Notes under the pieces: generated by a model | Databases searched by the model: none | Seen by the model: only the letters and a program-made list of their open reading frames with translations | What the model was told of the DNA's origin: nothing | Position numbers and translations under genes: made by a program | Assembly (NCBI GenBank): GCA_008477525.1 | Contig: SPDT01000004.1 | Location: forward strand, 1,116,001 to 1,180,000 | DNA from: Hypomyces perniciosus | Taxonomy: Eukaryota > Ascomycota > Sordariomycetes > Hypocreales > Hypocreaceae | Reading direction: 5' to 3' | DNA: 64,000 bases | Part shown: positions 24,080 through 34,879 of the stretch, in pieces | How the letters are laid out: each line of letters starts with the position of its first letter | How positions within the stretch are numbered: position 1 is the first letter of the stretch

Positions 24080-24810
24080 GCTGGTCCTAGAGATGCGCAA
24101 CTTGAGACTTACACCTTTTGGGGACTTCCAAGGCATGTCAACTTTTCGACAGAACATCCAACTGGCCGCTATTTATTTACTTTGCTCCCACATGATGTGG
24201 ACGATAACAGACGTTGCCTATGCCTTCATACCCATGCGACATCGACGATGAAGAAAACTTGTATGTCCCGACAGAGCGAGATGAGATGGAAGATCGACAT
24301 GATATTATTCCATTCGCGGTCATAACCTCCCGAGGAAAAGCGGTATTCACCTATGGCGTGGTTATACCTATGGAAGGGAGCTTGCGGCAACCTTGTTGGC
24401 CAATATGTCCTGGTGGAGAAATGGGGGTACGTGTTTCGGGATTGAGGGTATGGAAGCAGAGGAGGTCTTGGGGAGGAAAGGGACTAAGAAGTGTGTTGTT
24501 TGGGGGGAGGTTTGAGAGACATGATTCGAGATTTTGGCCTGACCCTGAAGGCAGTTGTAAGCACGAAGCGGTGGAGGAACAAAGACGTTGAGTTTTGACT
24601 ATAATTTACATGCATATATCTATTAGGAGGTATTTATCGTCCTTTGAATATAAAAAAATCCTCACAATTCAATTATGCCCAGTCAGTCTGTTGTCCCAGC
24701 TCATTAAGATACGGTCAACTAGACCCATTCAATTCATACCCTTCATATACAGCATGATTAAAGATTAGAAATTAATACCACCGCGCATTACTTCATAAAA
24801 AGCCTGTTGC
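24080..24810. other. Convergent intergenic region
   Basis: Holds a 125-codon plus-strand frame (24214-24591) whose first ~60 codons look somewhat protein-like (acidic DDEEN, then ITSRGKAVFTYGVVIP). It lacks an ATG near its start and ends in repetitive Gly/Trp/Arg sequence. It could be a decayed exon, but I cannot support it as a gene. Confidence 0.3.
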
Positions 24811-25485
24811 TCAAACCTCAAGATCCCTTCGGGCGAGTAACAGTGTGTAGAGCCAGCTACACAGCACCGCAACCAACGCAAGTAACACCCACCGCACTTC
24901 AATGGTGAGCTTTGTCTCCAGCCAGCGTCTCCAAGCTTTCATTCCCTTTCTACGGTTCGGGCATGTTGGTGTATCGTATATGATGCAGCCTAAGCCTGGC
25001 CGGGACTCGCACTCGATGTGCTCTCGTCGCCGTTTCATTAACAAGCTGCTTCGTCGTCAGTTCCGTGTCACAGGCATCGATTGTCAAAGAGAATATGACA
25101 AAACGATCTAGATTACTTACGCTACACTGCCCCTGCAGAATCGCAAGTCTGTTCCCAAATCACATCGCTTAGAGTTCGGGCATTCCAGGTGAAGACGCCG
25201 GCGTTCTACCAGCCACTCGACTTTGAGGTTGACTCCCGTGTCGACCAGACTGTGGAAGTACCGGTTGGTGTATTTGAGAGACAGGGCATCGGGGTACATG
25301 AGCATCTCGGAAACAGCCAGATGTATCTCGATAGGCAATGAGAGAAGAGTAGCTTTGGGTGCCCGAGTCTGTACGCGGGTTTCCGGTTCGGCCCCGCAAC
25401 CGCCCTTGGATTCAGGGCCGGGCCGGTGCCGGGATGCAGTGGGGCTCATGGACCGGAGTCTGCGGGGAGCCGAGGATGACGGCAT
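24811..25485 (-). CDS. F-box-like protein with C-terminal membrane anchor
   Basis: Two exons, 25485-25121 and 25045-24811, separated by a 75-nt GT-AG intron, give 199 residues. After a disordered, basic N-terminus comes an F-box-like segment: LLSLPIEIHLAVSEML, then YPDALSLKYTNRYFHSLV. F-boxes link substrates to SCF ubiquitin ligases through Skp1. It is followed by a Cys-containing region (LECPNSKRCDLGTDLRFCRG, then CESRPGLGCIIYDTPTCP) and a single hydrophobic helix (WVLLALVAVLCSWLYTLLLA) close to the C-terminus. This suggests a tail-anchored protein. The F-box is recognised from pattern only. The fungal family with this layout is common but uncharacterised, as far as I know. Confidence 0.75.
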
Positions 25486-26329
25486 CGGGGCTGCTTCCTG
25501 CTCCGTAGATTTACACGTAATATAGAGTGTGAGTGGGAGTACGAAGTATTGGGATTGGGGATTTGGGCCGACTCCTTAAATTTGTATTTCATTGCTGCCT
25601 TCACAAGTGTCGGGGAATGGAGGCTGGCGGACCAAGCCACGATCCAAAAAGAGGGTAGGGAAATACGAGAGCCGCCTGAGGACCGGGGTCAAGAACGGTA
25701 GAGCGAACTAGTAGTAGTCGATCTGGCGCAGGTTTCAAAACGGCAGATGACTGCGCCGAAATGGTGGTTTGATTGATGAACCGTCTGTCTTCCGGGTTAC
25801 AAGGCAGCAGGATTGAGGCTCTCGATTCGTTGCTCCAGACTCATTAATGGCGTTAGGCAGCCGAGCCAAAGCTCTGCCACCAGGCACCATGACATGTGAT
25901 GAGATATTTGCCAGTCGTCACAGACTTGGTCACTACTATTGGATTGACTTTATTGAAGAGATTGACCAACCACGAAGGAAGGAAGATGGATGTCTCGTTA
26001 CGTGGCTGGTAGATGGCGTCCTAACTATGAATGACTCTCGTATCTGCAAACTGACTGGACGGGCTGAGACGTGTTCTTATTTTAGGGTTGCCTGGAGATG
26101 GTTCCTGGCCAGTGACTGCGGCTGAGTCTGACGTTTCATCACGAGCCCAGAAGTGGAATGCTTTGCGGACATTTTGGATCTTGAATCTCTCTAGCTAATA
26201 CAAAGGGGGGGGGGTGCCTGGGATCCACGTGACTACGTGTCTCTCTCGCGAACCTCGAATCTCCCCGCAGCGATTCGCATTTCTGACAGATGCAAGCTCT
26301 CATGAATCTATTGCTGCGCTGCGCCAGTC
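25486..26329. other. Divergent promoter region
   Basis: Lies between the divergent F-box-like gene and the EXO5 gene. A 92-codon frame at 25847-26125 is not supported. A ten-base G run sits at 26205-26214. Confidence 0.4.
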
Positions 26330-28038
26330 ATGATCACCTCTGCGACACAAGACAGCGACAGCGAATTTGGCTACGACTTTTCAACAGACGACGAAGAGGC
26401 TTTGCTTCAACTTGCTGCCAACAATGCTGTTCCCCGCCAAAGCATCCCGCTATCTGATAGATCCGACAGTCGCACGGTGATATCCTCCGTTTCTGATACA
26501 ACCGAGAGCCTCTTTGGCGACGATGCGTCCACTGTAACTGGCTGTACACATACATATACTCGTCGCGATAATGGAAACACCTTAAATTTTAACAGAGGAG
26601 CGTCCACCATTACTTCTAGGCAGGAGGACTGGCCTCGTTCGCTGCCATCACCTGTGTCACTCGACGAAGACGTCACATACCCAGATTGCAAGTATTGGAT
26701 ATGCGAATCCCTCACCACGAACCTGGCTGACCGAAGGACTCTCCAGTAACCCTCGCTTTACAAGATCTCAAATCCGAACCATTGCAACCTACCGAATCCA
26801 TCGACGAGGATGATGAACTCGACCCATACGACGACGGCCGCTCCCCGCTCCAGAGGTTTCGATCGTACCCCAAAAAACCACTTACCGTGAGCGATCTCAC
26901 CTCCGGCGCGTGGTGCGAATTGCAATACTGGTATACCCTCACCAGACTACCTGGTGGGCGAAGAACCCGGACCGCTGCGATGCGACAGGGCTCCAAGATC
27001 CACCAAAAGTTGGAAGAGGAAGTGTATCCGACGACCGTTAAAATTGAAATTCTAAGCAAGGAAGATGCCTTTGGCTTGAAGCTCTGGAATTTTGTTCAGG
27101 GACTGAGGACACTTCGAGATATAGGCCTGACCCGCGAGTTGGAGGTCTGGGGCGTGGTCGACGGCAACTTGGTCAACGGCGTCATCGACAGTCTGAGCTT
27201 CGAGAATCCAGACCCAGAGTTTGAAGAAGAGCTCTCTAGTCAGGGATCCAAGTCGAACCTACATCAAACCTCACTTGCAGACTACTTCCCGCCGAAGAAA
27301 TCCGCAGGCAGCGACTCTCCCAAGGTATATCTAACCGATGTCAAGACTCGCGGGTCGTTGGCCCCCATCTCGGCGGCATTGCTGCGCCCAGCAAAGTATC
27401 AACTTCTGCTATATCACCGCTTCTTATCCGACATGGCCGCTGGGGACCTTGACTACTTCAAGATGTTTCGGCGCTACGGCCTCGATGCCGACGAGCGCTT
27501 CTCCGACTCCTTCATGTCCCAAATCGGAGAACTTCACGATGAGATCTTCTTCGACACCCCCACCAGTTCCGACGAACGAGATGCACATGCAAACAAAGGC
27601 AAAGCAAAAGACACCGACACCGTCATAGCCGAACCTCGCTCCTCCTCTCCCGGCGTTCCCGATCTCCTCAAATACGGCACCCTGCGCGAACTCGTCTCCC
27701 TCGTCAGGGCCGAAATCAACCTCACATTCCCCCTTGGCGCCTCGTCCCTAGGGCATATGTTGCGCGTGCAGTACATCTACCGCGACGACGGCCGCGACCT
27801 CGGCACGCACAACTTCCCCGTGTCGCGCCAGATTCTCAACGGCTACTTGTCCAAGTACATGCACTGGTGGCGCGGTGAGCGCAAAGCCTTTGGCGTGGAT
27901 ATTGAAGAAGCCTTCAAGTGTCGCACGTGTGAGTTTGCGGAGAGTTGTACGTGGCGCAAGGATATGGATCAACAGCGCGTGAGGAAGGCGAATGAGAGAG
28001 TCAGGGAGGCGAGACGTGGTGCTTCTGGGAGAGTGTGA
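26330..28038 (+). CDS. EXO5: Exonuclease V (EXO5/Dem1), Fe-S nuclease
   Basis: Single-strand DNA exonuclease of the PD-(D/E)XK class, with an iron-sulphur cluster. It acts in mitochondrial DNA maintenance in yeast and in DNA repair elsewhere. The catalytic part is one open frame to 28038: KPLTVSDLTSGAWCELQYWY with the first cluster Cys, QGSKIHQKLE, the active-site block GVIDSL and VYLTDVKTR, and a C-terminal CRTCEFAESC with the remaining three cluster cysteines. The acidic N-terminus (26330-26690) is in another frame. Joining needs an intron near 26672-26736 (weak donor GTCACA, in phase) or implies a one-base loss near 26690 plus a TGA at 26728. No ATG lies between the break and the catalytic part, so the N-terminal model is uncertain. 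Confidence 0.85.
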
Positions 28039-28581
28039 TGATATCTTTATGAAACATTGACGAAGTCACGAGGGCATGATGATGATGAATGGTCATTTCT
28101 TTTGCATTGGGCGTGAATGCCATGGAGTATACGATGCATACAAAGGTATTACTAGGTATTAGTATCGGCGGTTATAAAAACTGGATATTATTATTCGATG
28201 CGGCGAACTATCTCTGCAACTAAATATGAACTCGGGAAAAAAGTTGCCTCGAGTTCTCAACTCCTAAAGGTCTATTTTCCAAGGCACCTGCCCTGTTTGC
28301 TTGCTTGCTTTCTTTCGATATTAAAAACGTCAACTATCCATTCTTCTCCCATCTAAGACTATGACCGCGGCGGACAGCATCTCAACGCTGCGCTTCAAAA
28401 CAGTGCTCCGAGTACCCAAAACTTGACAGTCCCCAAGACGCCTCCAGCCAGCGGAACCGGGGGTGTTTAAAAATATGGGATGTCGCTTTACTTCAGACCC
28501 TTGTGGCTATTTATGGCCGTGGTGTCGTCGCTTATCCTGGCCGGTCTTCCCCAAGCTCGAGGACCTTTCCCGGAGAGAGCC
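28039..28581. other. Convergent 3' intergenic region
   Basis: Shared 3' side of EXO5 (+) and SEC1 (-). No gene seen. Confidence 0.5.
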
Positions 28582-31018
28582 CTACTTCTTCATACCCAAG
28601 AAATTCCTCCGCTTCTTCTCCTTCTGAGGCTTCCCATCATCTAGGTGTGAGTTATTTCCAGTTCCTGGTCTCGACTGGTTCGAGTTGAGGTGCATATTGG
28701 CCATGGCTTGTGTCGGAGGCGCTGTGGGTGGCACTGCCATGCCGGGTCTGCCTGGCTGTGGTCGGCCGGGAACTTGACCAGGGGCTCCGCCTGGCCGAGG
28801 CCCACCACCCATTGGCTGTCCTGGCGGCGGTCGTGCCTGAGGTGGTGGTGCTGGTCGTTCGAAAAGATGCGCTGGTGCACGCTTCGGTCTGTCCGCGGGA
28901 AGATCGAGTTGTCGCTTGTCACGACTGAGGTCTCCTACCTGGCGAACAAAGAGCTGCGGGGTGAGCATATGAGTGGTTGTGAGGACGATATCACGACTTC
29001 GCTCCTTGCCAACGTCGTAGCAGACACGGCTCTCACTGTACGTTGCGCCTCCTGCCATAAAGACAATCAGTCGCTGACGGTTTTCTTGTGGCCGGCGGCC
29101 GGCAGCAGCCCAATTCGGTCGACCAGCTCGCAGCGAGCCCGCTTGAGCTGCAAGCATGTCTTCGTTAGGATCAAGTGGTGGCTTGACATAAGGAAACACC
29201 GTTTGATCCAAAGTTCCCTTGGTTACCGCTTCAAGCACCTGTTTCAGGACAGGTTCGAAACGCGAGAGGGTATACTCTTCACTGGCCTGTGCATTCCTTT
29301 GATCATTCGGGAATAGGGGGGGAACGGGTTGATGTGCTTCCTTCAGTGCACGGGTAGTCCTTCCACCCAGATGCTCAAAATTGGCAACCACTTCTGCATC
29401 TTGAGGCGGCAGAGATGAATGCATCAGTAACTTCTTGATATCCTCGAGGATGACGCCGTCACGATAAAGGGCGTACATGATGATAAGACGTAGTCGATCG
29501 GATGGCATAATAGCCTCATCATCCAATAGGCGCACCACAGAATCCAGAATATTTTTTGGTTTCTTATAATCCTCATCGAGTCCCGTGGCCAAGCTCTGCT
29601 CCACCGATGCAGCGTCTGACAGTTTATTGCGCTGGAAGATACTCATACACTCTTGAGCCATGGTGAGATGTAATGAATAAGCCTCCTTCATCTCCTGGAA
29701 CTGGGGTAAACCGGCCATCATGTCCCTGATGGCACTCAAACTCGTGGTGTCGGCGTTTTCTCTAGTGAAGTGAGGGTTTTGATCAATGAACTTTTGGAAG
29801 TCGCCCATGAGCTTGTCAATTGTGTCCTTCATATGGCGATGCCTGTTGTCAACCCAGATCTTGTCCTTTTCTGCCAGCTCCATATCCTTTTCTTGCGCGT
29901 CCGGGCCCTCGTTGACGGTGGTGTTGAAGGTCACTTTATCGCCGTCCTTGATGGGTAGGAGGTCATGCGCCATGGCCTGGTAGGTGAATTCGTGCACTAG
30001 AGGTGCCATGATATCCATTGATCGGTCCGTGATGACCAATGTCGACTGTGGTCTGGTTGATGGCGGTGGAAAGTTGGGGTCCCATTGGGCATATCCGTCC
30101 AGCTCCTCCTGCACAAATCTCGCCAGATGCGTACACATCACGGAAGCTTCGTGCATGGCACCTCTTGGCCGATAGTATCGCACTTTTGGGTACTCTCCCA
30201 ACGTGATGCAAACACCCGCAATCTATCTCACCTAAATCAATATTTCCTGTATCACTGCAGAACATGAGAGCCCACCACGTACCCTTTGTGCAAGAGTCTG
30301 CATATGTTTGGGAACCAGTGCGTTGCATCCTGGATGGAACAGCATCGGAAAACTCCACGGATCCCGAAACGTCACAAGGTGAGATTCCCGCGGATAAAAG
30401 TCCACAAAGAGAGTCTTGGAAGCTGCGCGCAGTTGTCGCACTCCAGGGAAGTCGTCGATGCGTCTCCGGAGCGAAGGCTCTAATAGGTTCGTCCAGACAA
30501 GGAAAGCCCTTCGATAGCGCCGGCGCTCGAAGTCAGCTAGAAGGCAGTCAACAATATGCGGTTCGGGACTGAGTAGGTAGATAGCGTCCATGTCGGGGTT
30601 GGGCTCGCGACGGTCCTCGATCCGCTCGATTGCTGAATGGTGAGCAGGTCAGCATATAGCCCCAGAGAGCAGAGAGCAGAGAGCAGGCAAGGTTGAGAGG
30701 TGGAACAGACTGGCAATATTGCTGTTGAGGATGTCATCCGCTTTGACGACATTGTCTATGATCTTTTTGGAGGTTTCATCTACTATCAGGACCTTCCACT
30801 GTGGTTGTGGCGTTCCGCGTCAGCGTCTCGGACAGTCGGTCGTCGAAGGGGGGCACGAGGCAGAAGCAGGGGCAGGTGTTTCATACGTCGTCCTGTGTGA
30901 TATTCTTGATTTCCTGAAGAATAACTATGGCCACTGTTAGCATTCGATGCATACGCAACCTGAAATATGGCCGGATGCGCCCACCATTGTGCTGTTCTTC
31001 GATGATGGACAGGCCCAT
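28582..31018 (-). CDS. SEC1: Sec1/Munc18 family exocytosis protein
   Basis: Binds exocytic SNARE complexes and promotes vesicle fusion at the plasma membrane. Exons 31018-30985, 30924-30887, 30798-30711, 30632-30283 and 30222-28582 join in phase to 716 residues, close to yeast Sec1. It starts MGLSIIEEQHNVILQEI, then WKVLIVDETSKKIIDNVV. The middle has MDAIYLLSPEPHIVDCLLAD and ESHLVTFRDPWSFPMLFHP. The large last exon carries LVITDRSMDIMAPLVHEFTYQAM and IIVF-like RLIVFMAGGATYSE, both family landmarks. The Pro-rich C-terminal tail ends in a basic patch (KKRRNFLGMKK), as is usual in filamentous fungi. Four GT-AG introns of 60-88 nt; intron 3 starts GTCTGT and holds a CTCTCTG microsatellite. It is the only SM gene in view. 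Confidence 0.93.
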
Positions 31019-31557
31019 CGTGGAACGTGATCAACGGAGCGGTCCCGTCAGGCGGTAATTCGGGGGACCAGCGACAGGCCGAAAGGGGTGGAATAATAGA
31101 GGATCGAGTCGCGACGGCGGAAACGGACACAGTCGGTGCGGTTCTTGTTTGTGCACGGCTAGAGAGCAAGCAGCAGTCGAAGGTTGAGGTTGCGAAGGAC
31201 AAGTTGTGAAGCATCAAGCTGCCAAAAGATGGCGGTTTGGCGGGGTCAAGGAGAGGTTGAAACTGGCCCACTGCAGCTCCTTCATGAGCGCTGTCAAGAG
31301 CGCTATCAAGAGCGCTATACTTTTTTAGCGCCTTAAGCAGTTGATGAGGTCACTGGAACATCCTCACTTTGATTTTTAGATTCAGTTCATCACATATATA
31401 TTACCTAGACACCATAGAGTACTCTGGAGAAGAATTAGAAAAAGAGATCCATATACTTGTTCCATTTAACTCTTTTATTCATCACTTACAGCTTTCATGG
31501 ATATAATTGGCAGCACTTTCAACGCCGCCTCTATCGCTATCGATGCTAACATCACCA
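31019..31557. promoter_or_regulatory. SEC1 upstream region
   Basis: Between the SEC1 start and the end of the G-patch gene, both on the minus strand. It includes AGCGCTATCAAGAGCGCTAT-type short repeats near 31290-31315. No gene seen. Confidence 0.4.
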
Positions 31558-32310
31558 TCATATTCCATCCTCGGCCCCATTCCCCCTGAGATACTTCTCG
31601 ACATCCACTCTCCCAAAAATCTCCGCCTGCAGTCTCTCCCCCTTCCTCCTCTCTGTCTCTGCCAGAGCCCTCATCTCCTTGGCAGTCAGCGGCCGTGGCC
31701 TTTCCTTTACCTCCCGCTTCTCCGGCAATGTCGCTCCAATACCCAACGTGTCCTCTTTTCTCAAAACCTTGATGGGGAATCGCACGCCTTCACCCCCTCG
31801 ACCCAGCCCGAGGCGAGCATCGGGATCCCAGCCTTGCGACTCCAATGCACGTAGGCCCATGCGCGTCCGGTCTAGGGAGGATGGTGGGTGCGAGTGCTGG
31901 AGGCTCACTTGATGCGCGAGGGAAGCCTCGTGCTGTTGCATCGTGGTGGTGATGGGGAGCGAGCAGTCAGGGCATATCGGCGGCTCTGAGTCTGATTCCT
32001 TGTCTGACGGTGTTTTTGTGCCTTCGATCGCGATGCTCGTCGACCCCGACTTCGAGGAAGAATTCTTGGAGCTGTTTCCGAGAACAATGCTGGCGTAAAT
32101 GTCCCCTATCGAGGCGCCTTTTTTGCCATGATCTGATACTGTGGTACTTGCATCTGGGTCCGTTGCTCTAACGAACTCGACCTTCTTGCGCTTCAACCCG
32201 GCGCCAAATGGCCGTTTGTGGTGCAGTGGGATGTCTTCGTCATCATCTTCTGAGTTGCCCCTCTCCCGTCGCATAGCAGATGATGCTCCAGGAAAATATA
32301 GTAGCGACAA
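31558..32310 (-). CDS. G-patch domain protein, GPANK1-like
   Basis: Single-exon 250-residue protein. A possible C2H2-type finger (CPDCSLPI...H...H, residues ~115-135) is followed by a G-patch: RMGLRALESQGWDPDARLGLG, then RFPIKVLRKEDTLGIG. G-patches bind and activate DEAH-box RNA helicases. The order finger, G-patch and basic helical tail (KERPRPLTAKEMRALAETER) resembles the fungal relatives of human GPANK1. The N-terminus has an acidic stretch (EDDDEDIP) and basic patches (KRKK). The second Met (MRRERG, 32274) is an alternative start. Role in RNA metabolism is inferred from the domain. Confidence 0.82.
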   Translation of the reverse strand: MSLLYFPGASSAMRRERGNSEDDDEDIPLHHKRPFGAGLKRKKVEFVRATDPDASTTVSDHGKKGASIGDIYASIVLGNSSKNSSSKSGSTSIAIEGTKTPSDKESDSEPPICPDCSLPITTTMQQHEASLAHQVSLQHSHPPSSLDRTRMGLRALESQGWDPDARLGLGRGGEGVRFPIKVLRKEDTLGIGATLPEKREVKERPRPLTAKEMRALAETERRKGERLQAEIFGRVDVEKYLRGNGAEDGI

Positions 32311-32706
32311 AGGCCAGCGGATTGGACCTATATGAAGGAGGTCATGCAGGCATGACAGGTTCCGAAGAGGTTGACGAGTGGTGGAAGAATCCAGGAATTA
32401 GGCAGAAGGGTCGGTAGAATCTAATGTACGTAGTGCAGTGTTCTGCGCCAAAAGGCATGCTTAGGTAATACAACTTTGGAACTCAAGTGAAAGGACATCA
32501 TGCTCATCCTAATATCAAGAACTATGTACAATAAATAACATGATCATAATCATATATTCATGTGGAAAACTAAAATCTCCATCCTCATATATGTGGATGT
32601 ATTCCGTGTGTCAGGGCGACAAATATGCGCCAAATCTGATGATCCAATTAGCGACCTCCTTTTTTTACCCTGCAAGTCAGATATAAACACGAAGTACGGA
32701 GTCAAC

Positions 32707-34879
32707 TCACCCAATAATCACATAACAAGCGCACATCAAACCGCCCTTTAAACCACTGGATCGCAGTGGTCCGCTTATGCCCTCACCAAGAATCAACAAA
32801 TTCACCAGCAGGACAGAGCCCAGGAGCGTGGCGATTTCGAAAAAGTTAAACGCCAGCACCAGTTGACGATCCATGATCCATCCCGCAATGATAGTCAATG
32901 GAGTCACGCAAAGCGCAATCTGAATAGACGAGCCCACTGAAACAGCCAACGCGAGACCCATCTTGTCCCTTGCCGCGACTGTGACTACAGTAGCATACTC
33001 AGCGACGTTGCCGACAATGGGAACGATGATGATGCCGATGAGGGATTCGGACAAGTGTCCCTGATGGGTGACGTCGTCAATGGTGCTGGCGAGGAACTCT
33101 GCCGACACGGACATGAGCATTGAGGTGAGGAAGAGTATCGTGCATGAGACAATTCTGTCAATCTTGGCCCCATACGGCACGCGGGATGACTCCATGGATA
33201 TGCGATCGAGGTCGAGACGGTTATCTCGTAGAATCTGCCGCCTAGTTAGATAGGGCATCATGAGATCAGCCCTCTCTCCTCCATCCATAGACGAGTCTCG
33301 ACTTAAATGTCCAGGGTTGGAACCAAGCGAAAGCGAACGAGAATGTGTTCGTGCCCGTCGCGAGTGGTCATAAACGCTTGCGGTGCTATTTCCCTTCCGT
33401 CCACGGTGCTCCATGAAGTCATCCTCATCGTGGTCCTGGGCATCTGGAGTGCCTAGGTTGTCCAACTCGGTTTGGTTGTTCGCTTTCAGAGACCGGTCTT
33501 CCCTGGCGGCATCTTCGTCGGCAAATCGAATGGTTCGGGGAGGGAGGGTTCCGGAGCCAGAGAGAAAGTTCAGGGCGGGAAGAGGTTGACTCGGGACAGG
33601 AGTTGCGTGCCAACTTTCCTCATCTCCAGCAGATGATGAGACAGCCTCATGTGTGCGCGGGTGATGCTTAACCTCGTGTATAAAATACACGACATATATT
33701 AACAGAATCATGACTGCTGATATTCTGCTCATCTTTAGGCTTGCTGCTTCTGAACCATCGACGTTCTTGAATGTGTAGTCAAATGCCGTCTTTGAGAAAC
33801 GGGAGGAAGTCAATATGTCAGCCTCAGCCACGTTGCGGTCTAATCGGGGACAAAACTCACAGGCATCAAGAAGGCAAACACTGACACGAACAGTAGGCAT
33901 CCCAGCAGCTGTGTGCCAGCAGCATAGTGCATGAACTCTTGGTCTGGGAGACTGCATGCTAATAGAGCAGACCCAAGGATCAACAAGAGGTTAACCAAGA
34001 TTGATCCAAGAATGGAGGCTTGGACTACCCGGATCTGATTGTTCCTCAAGGCGAAGCTTCTTGAGTTAGTATGTGAGACGACAAGAAGAACCTGAAGCTT
34101 CAAGCATGGCTCTCAAAGAGAAAGTAACTCACATGCTAAAAGGGGGAACGTTAGATACAAGTTCACGGAAGGATGGGTCGTGACACCTTACAATAAGATC
34201 AACTCGACGAGATTGCCGAGGCTTATGTTCAAGATCGCTCCAATGGCATCACCCGCATCGTTGGCGATCCTCTCCGTCGCATCGGTCAGGAGTGCTGACA
34301 ACGGCACAATAGCCAGTGCATTGAGTAGGAAAGTTAACGTGGGATTGGCACCGTGAAGGTAGCTTGCATAGCCGATGGGCACAAAGATGAGCAGGCCGTT
34401 TATCCACGACGAGAACAATGTTGCCTGAAGGATGTCCAGAGCCAGAGCCATCTGGCTGGGCTCAGTATGACGATCTAGCAGTGCCGTATACTGGGTGTCT
34501 TCTACGCCCGAGACACACGATCCACGCGGCAGCCAGAAGCGGCGAAATCGATGCAACGAGCCTGCAATACGAGTATCGAGAAGCGTTAGCAAAAGAAATT
34601 CCAGGGGAATACACGAACATTGCAATTTAGCTATTGGAGGGTAAATTAGAACTCACTGCTTAGCCGGGATCCGATAGATCCGGGTAATAGTCCATATTGT
34701 GGTTGTGGCGGCGGCCACTGGTCTTCTGAGGTGTCACTTATGGAGGAGCCGAAAGCAGGGTAAACGGAATTATTGTCAAAATGGTCATCGTCATCACTTG
34801 TCCCTGCCTCTGGACCCGGACCCGGACCTGCGAAGCCATCGCTTGTATGAATGAGAGCCGATGGCACACCTTCCATCAA
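32707..34879 (-). CDS. Ca2+/H+ exchanger of the CAX family
   Basis: Vacuolar-type cation/proton antiporter that loads Ca2+ into the vacuole. Exons 34879-34657, 34561-34192, 34135-34133, 34056-33861 and 33789-32707 give 624 residues, longer than yeast Vcx1 (411). The extra length is a disordered N-terminal ~75 residues and a ~130-residue charged loop (RTIRFADEDAARED to RRQILRDNRLD) between the two halves. The first CAX repeat reads ISLGNLVELI...ALRNNQIRVVQASILGSIL; the second reads GNVAEYATVVTVAARDKMGLA. The exon at 34133-34135 is only 3 nt (CAT). With it the protein reads ELILFIFALRNN, which matches the family spacing; without it one residue is lost. The last codons read CYVIIG then stop whether or not the final candidate intron (32670-32709) is spliced. 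Confidence 0.88.
34133..34135 (-). other. Probable 3-nt microexon of the CAX gene
   Basis: CAT is flanked by TTTTAG upstream and GTGAGT downstream. Both bordering introns (34136-34191 and 34057-34132) have consensus donors (GTAAGG, GTGAGT) and branch-like TCTAAC and ACTAAC. It changes ELILFFAL to ELILFIFAL, which is the expected spacing in the CAX signature helix. Confidence 0.6.

Noticed and set aside
24214..24591. 125-codon frame after the four-exon gene
   Set aside because: No start codon near its beginning, and the second half is repetitive; at most a decayed exon.
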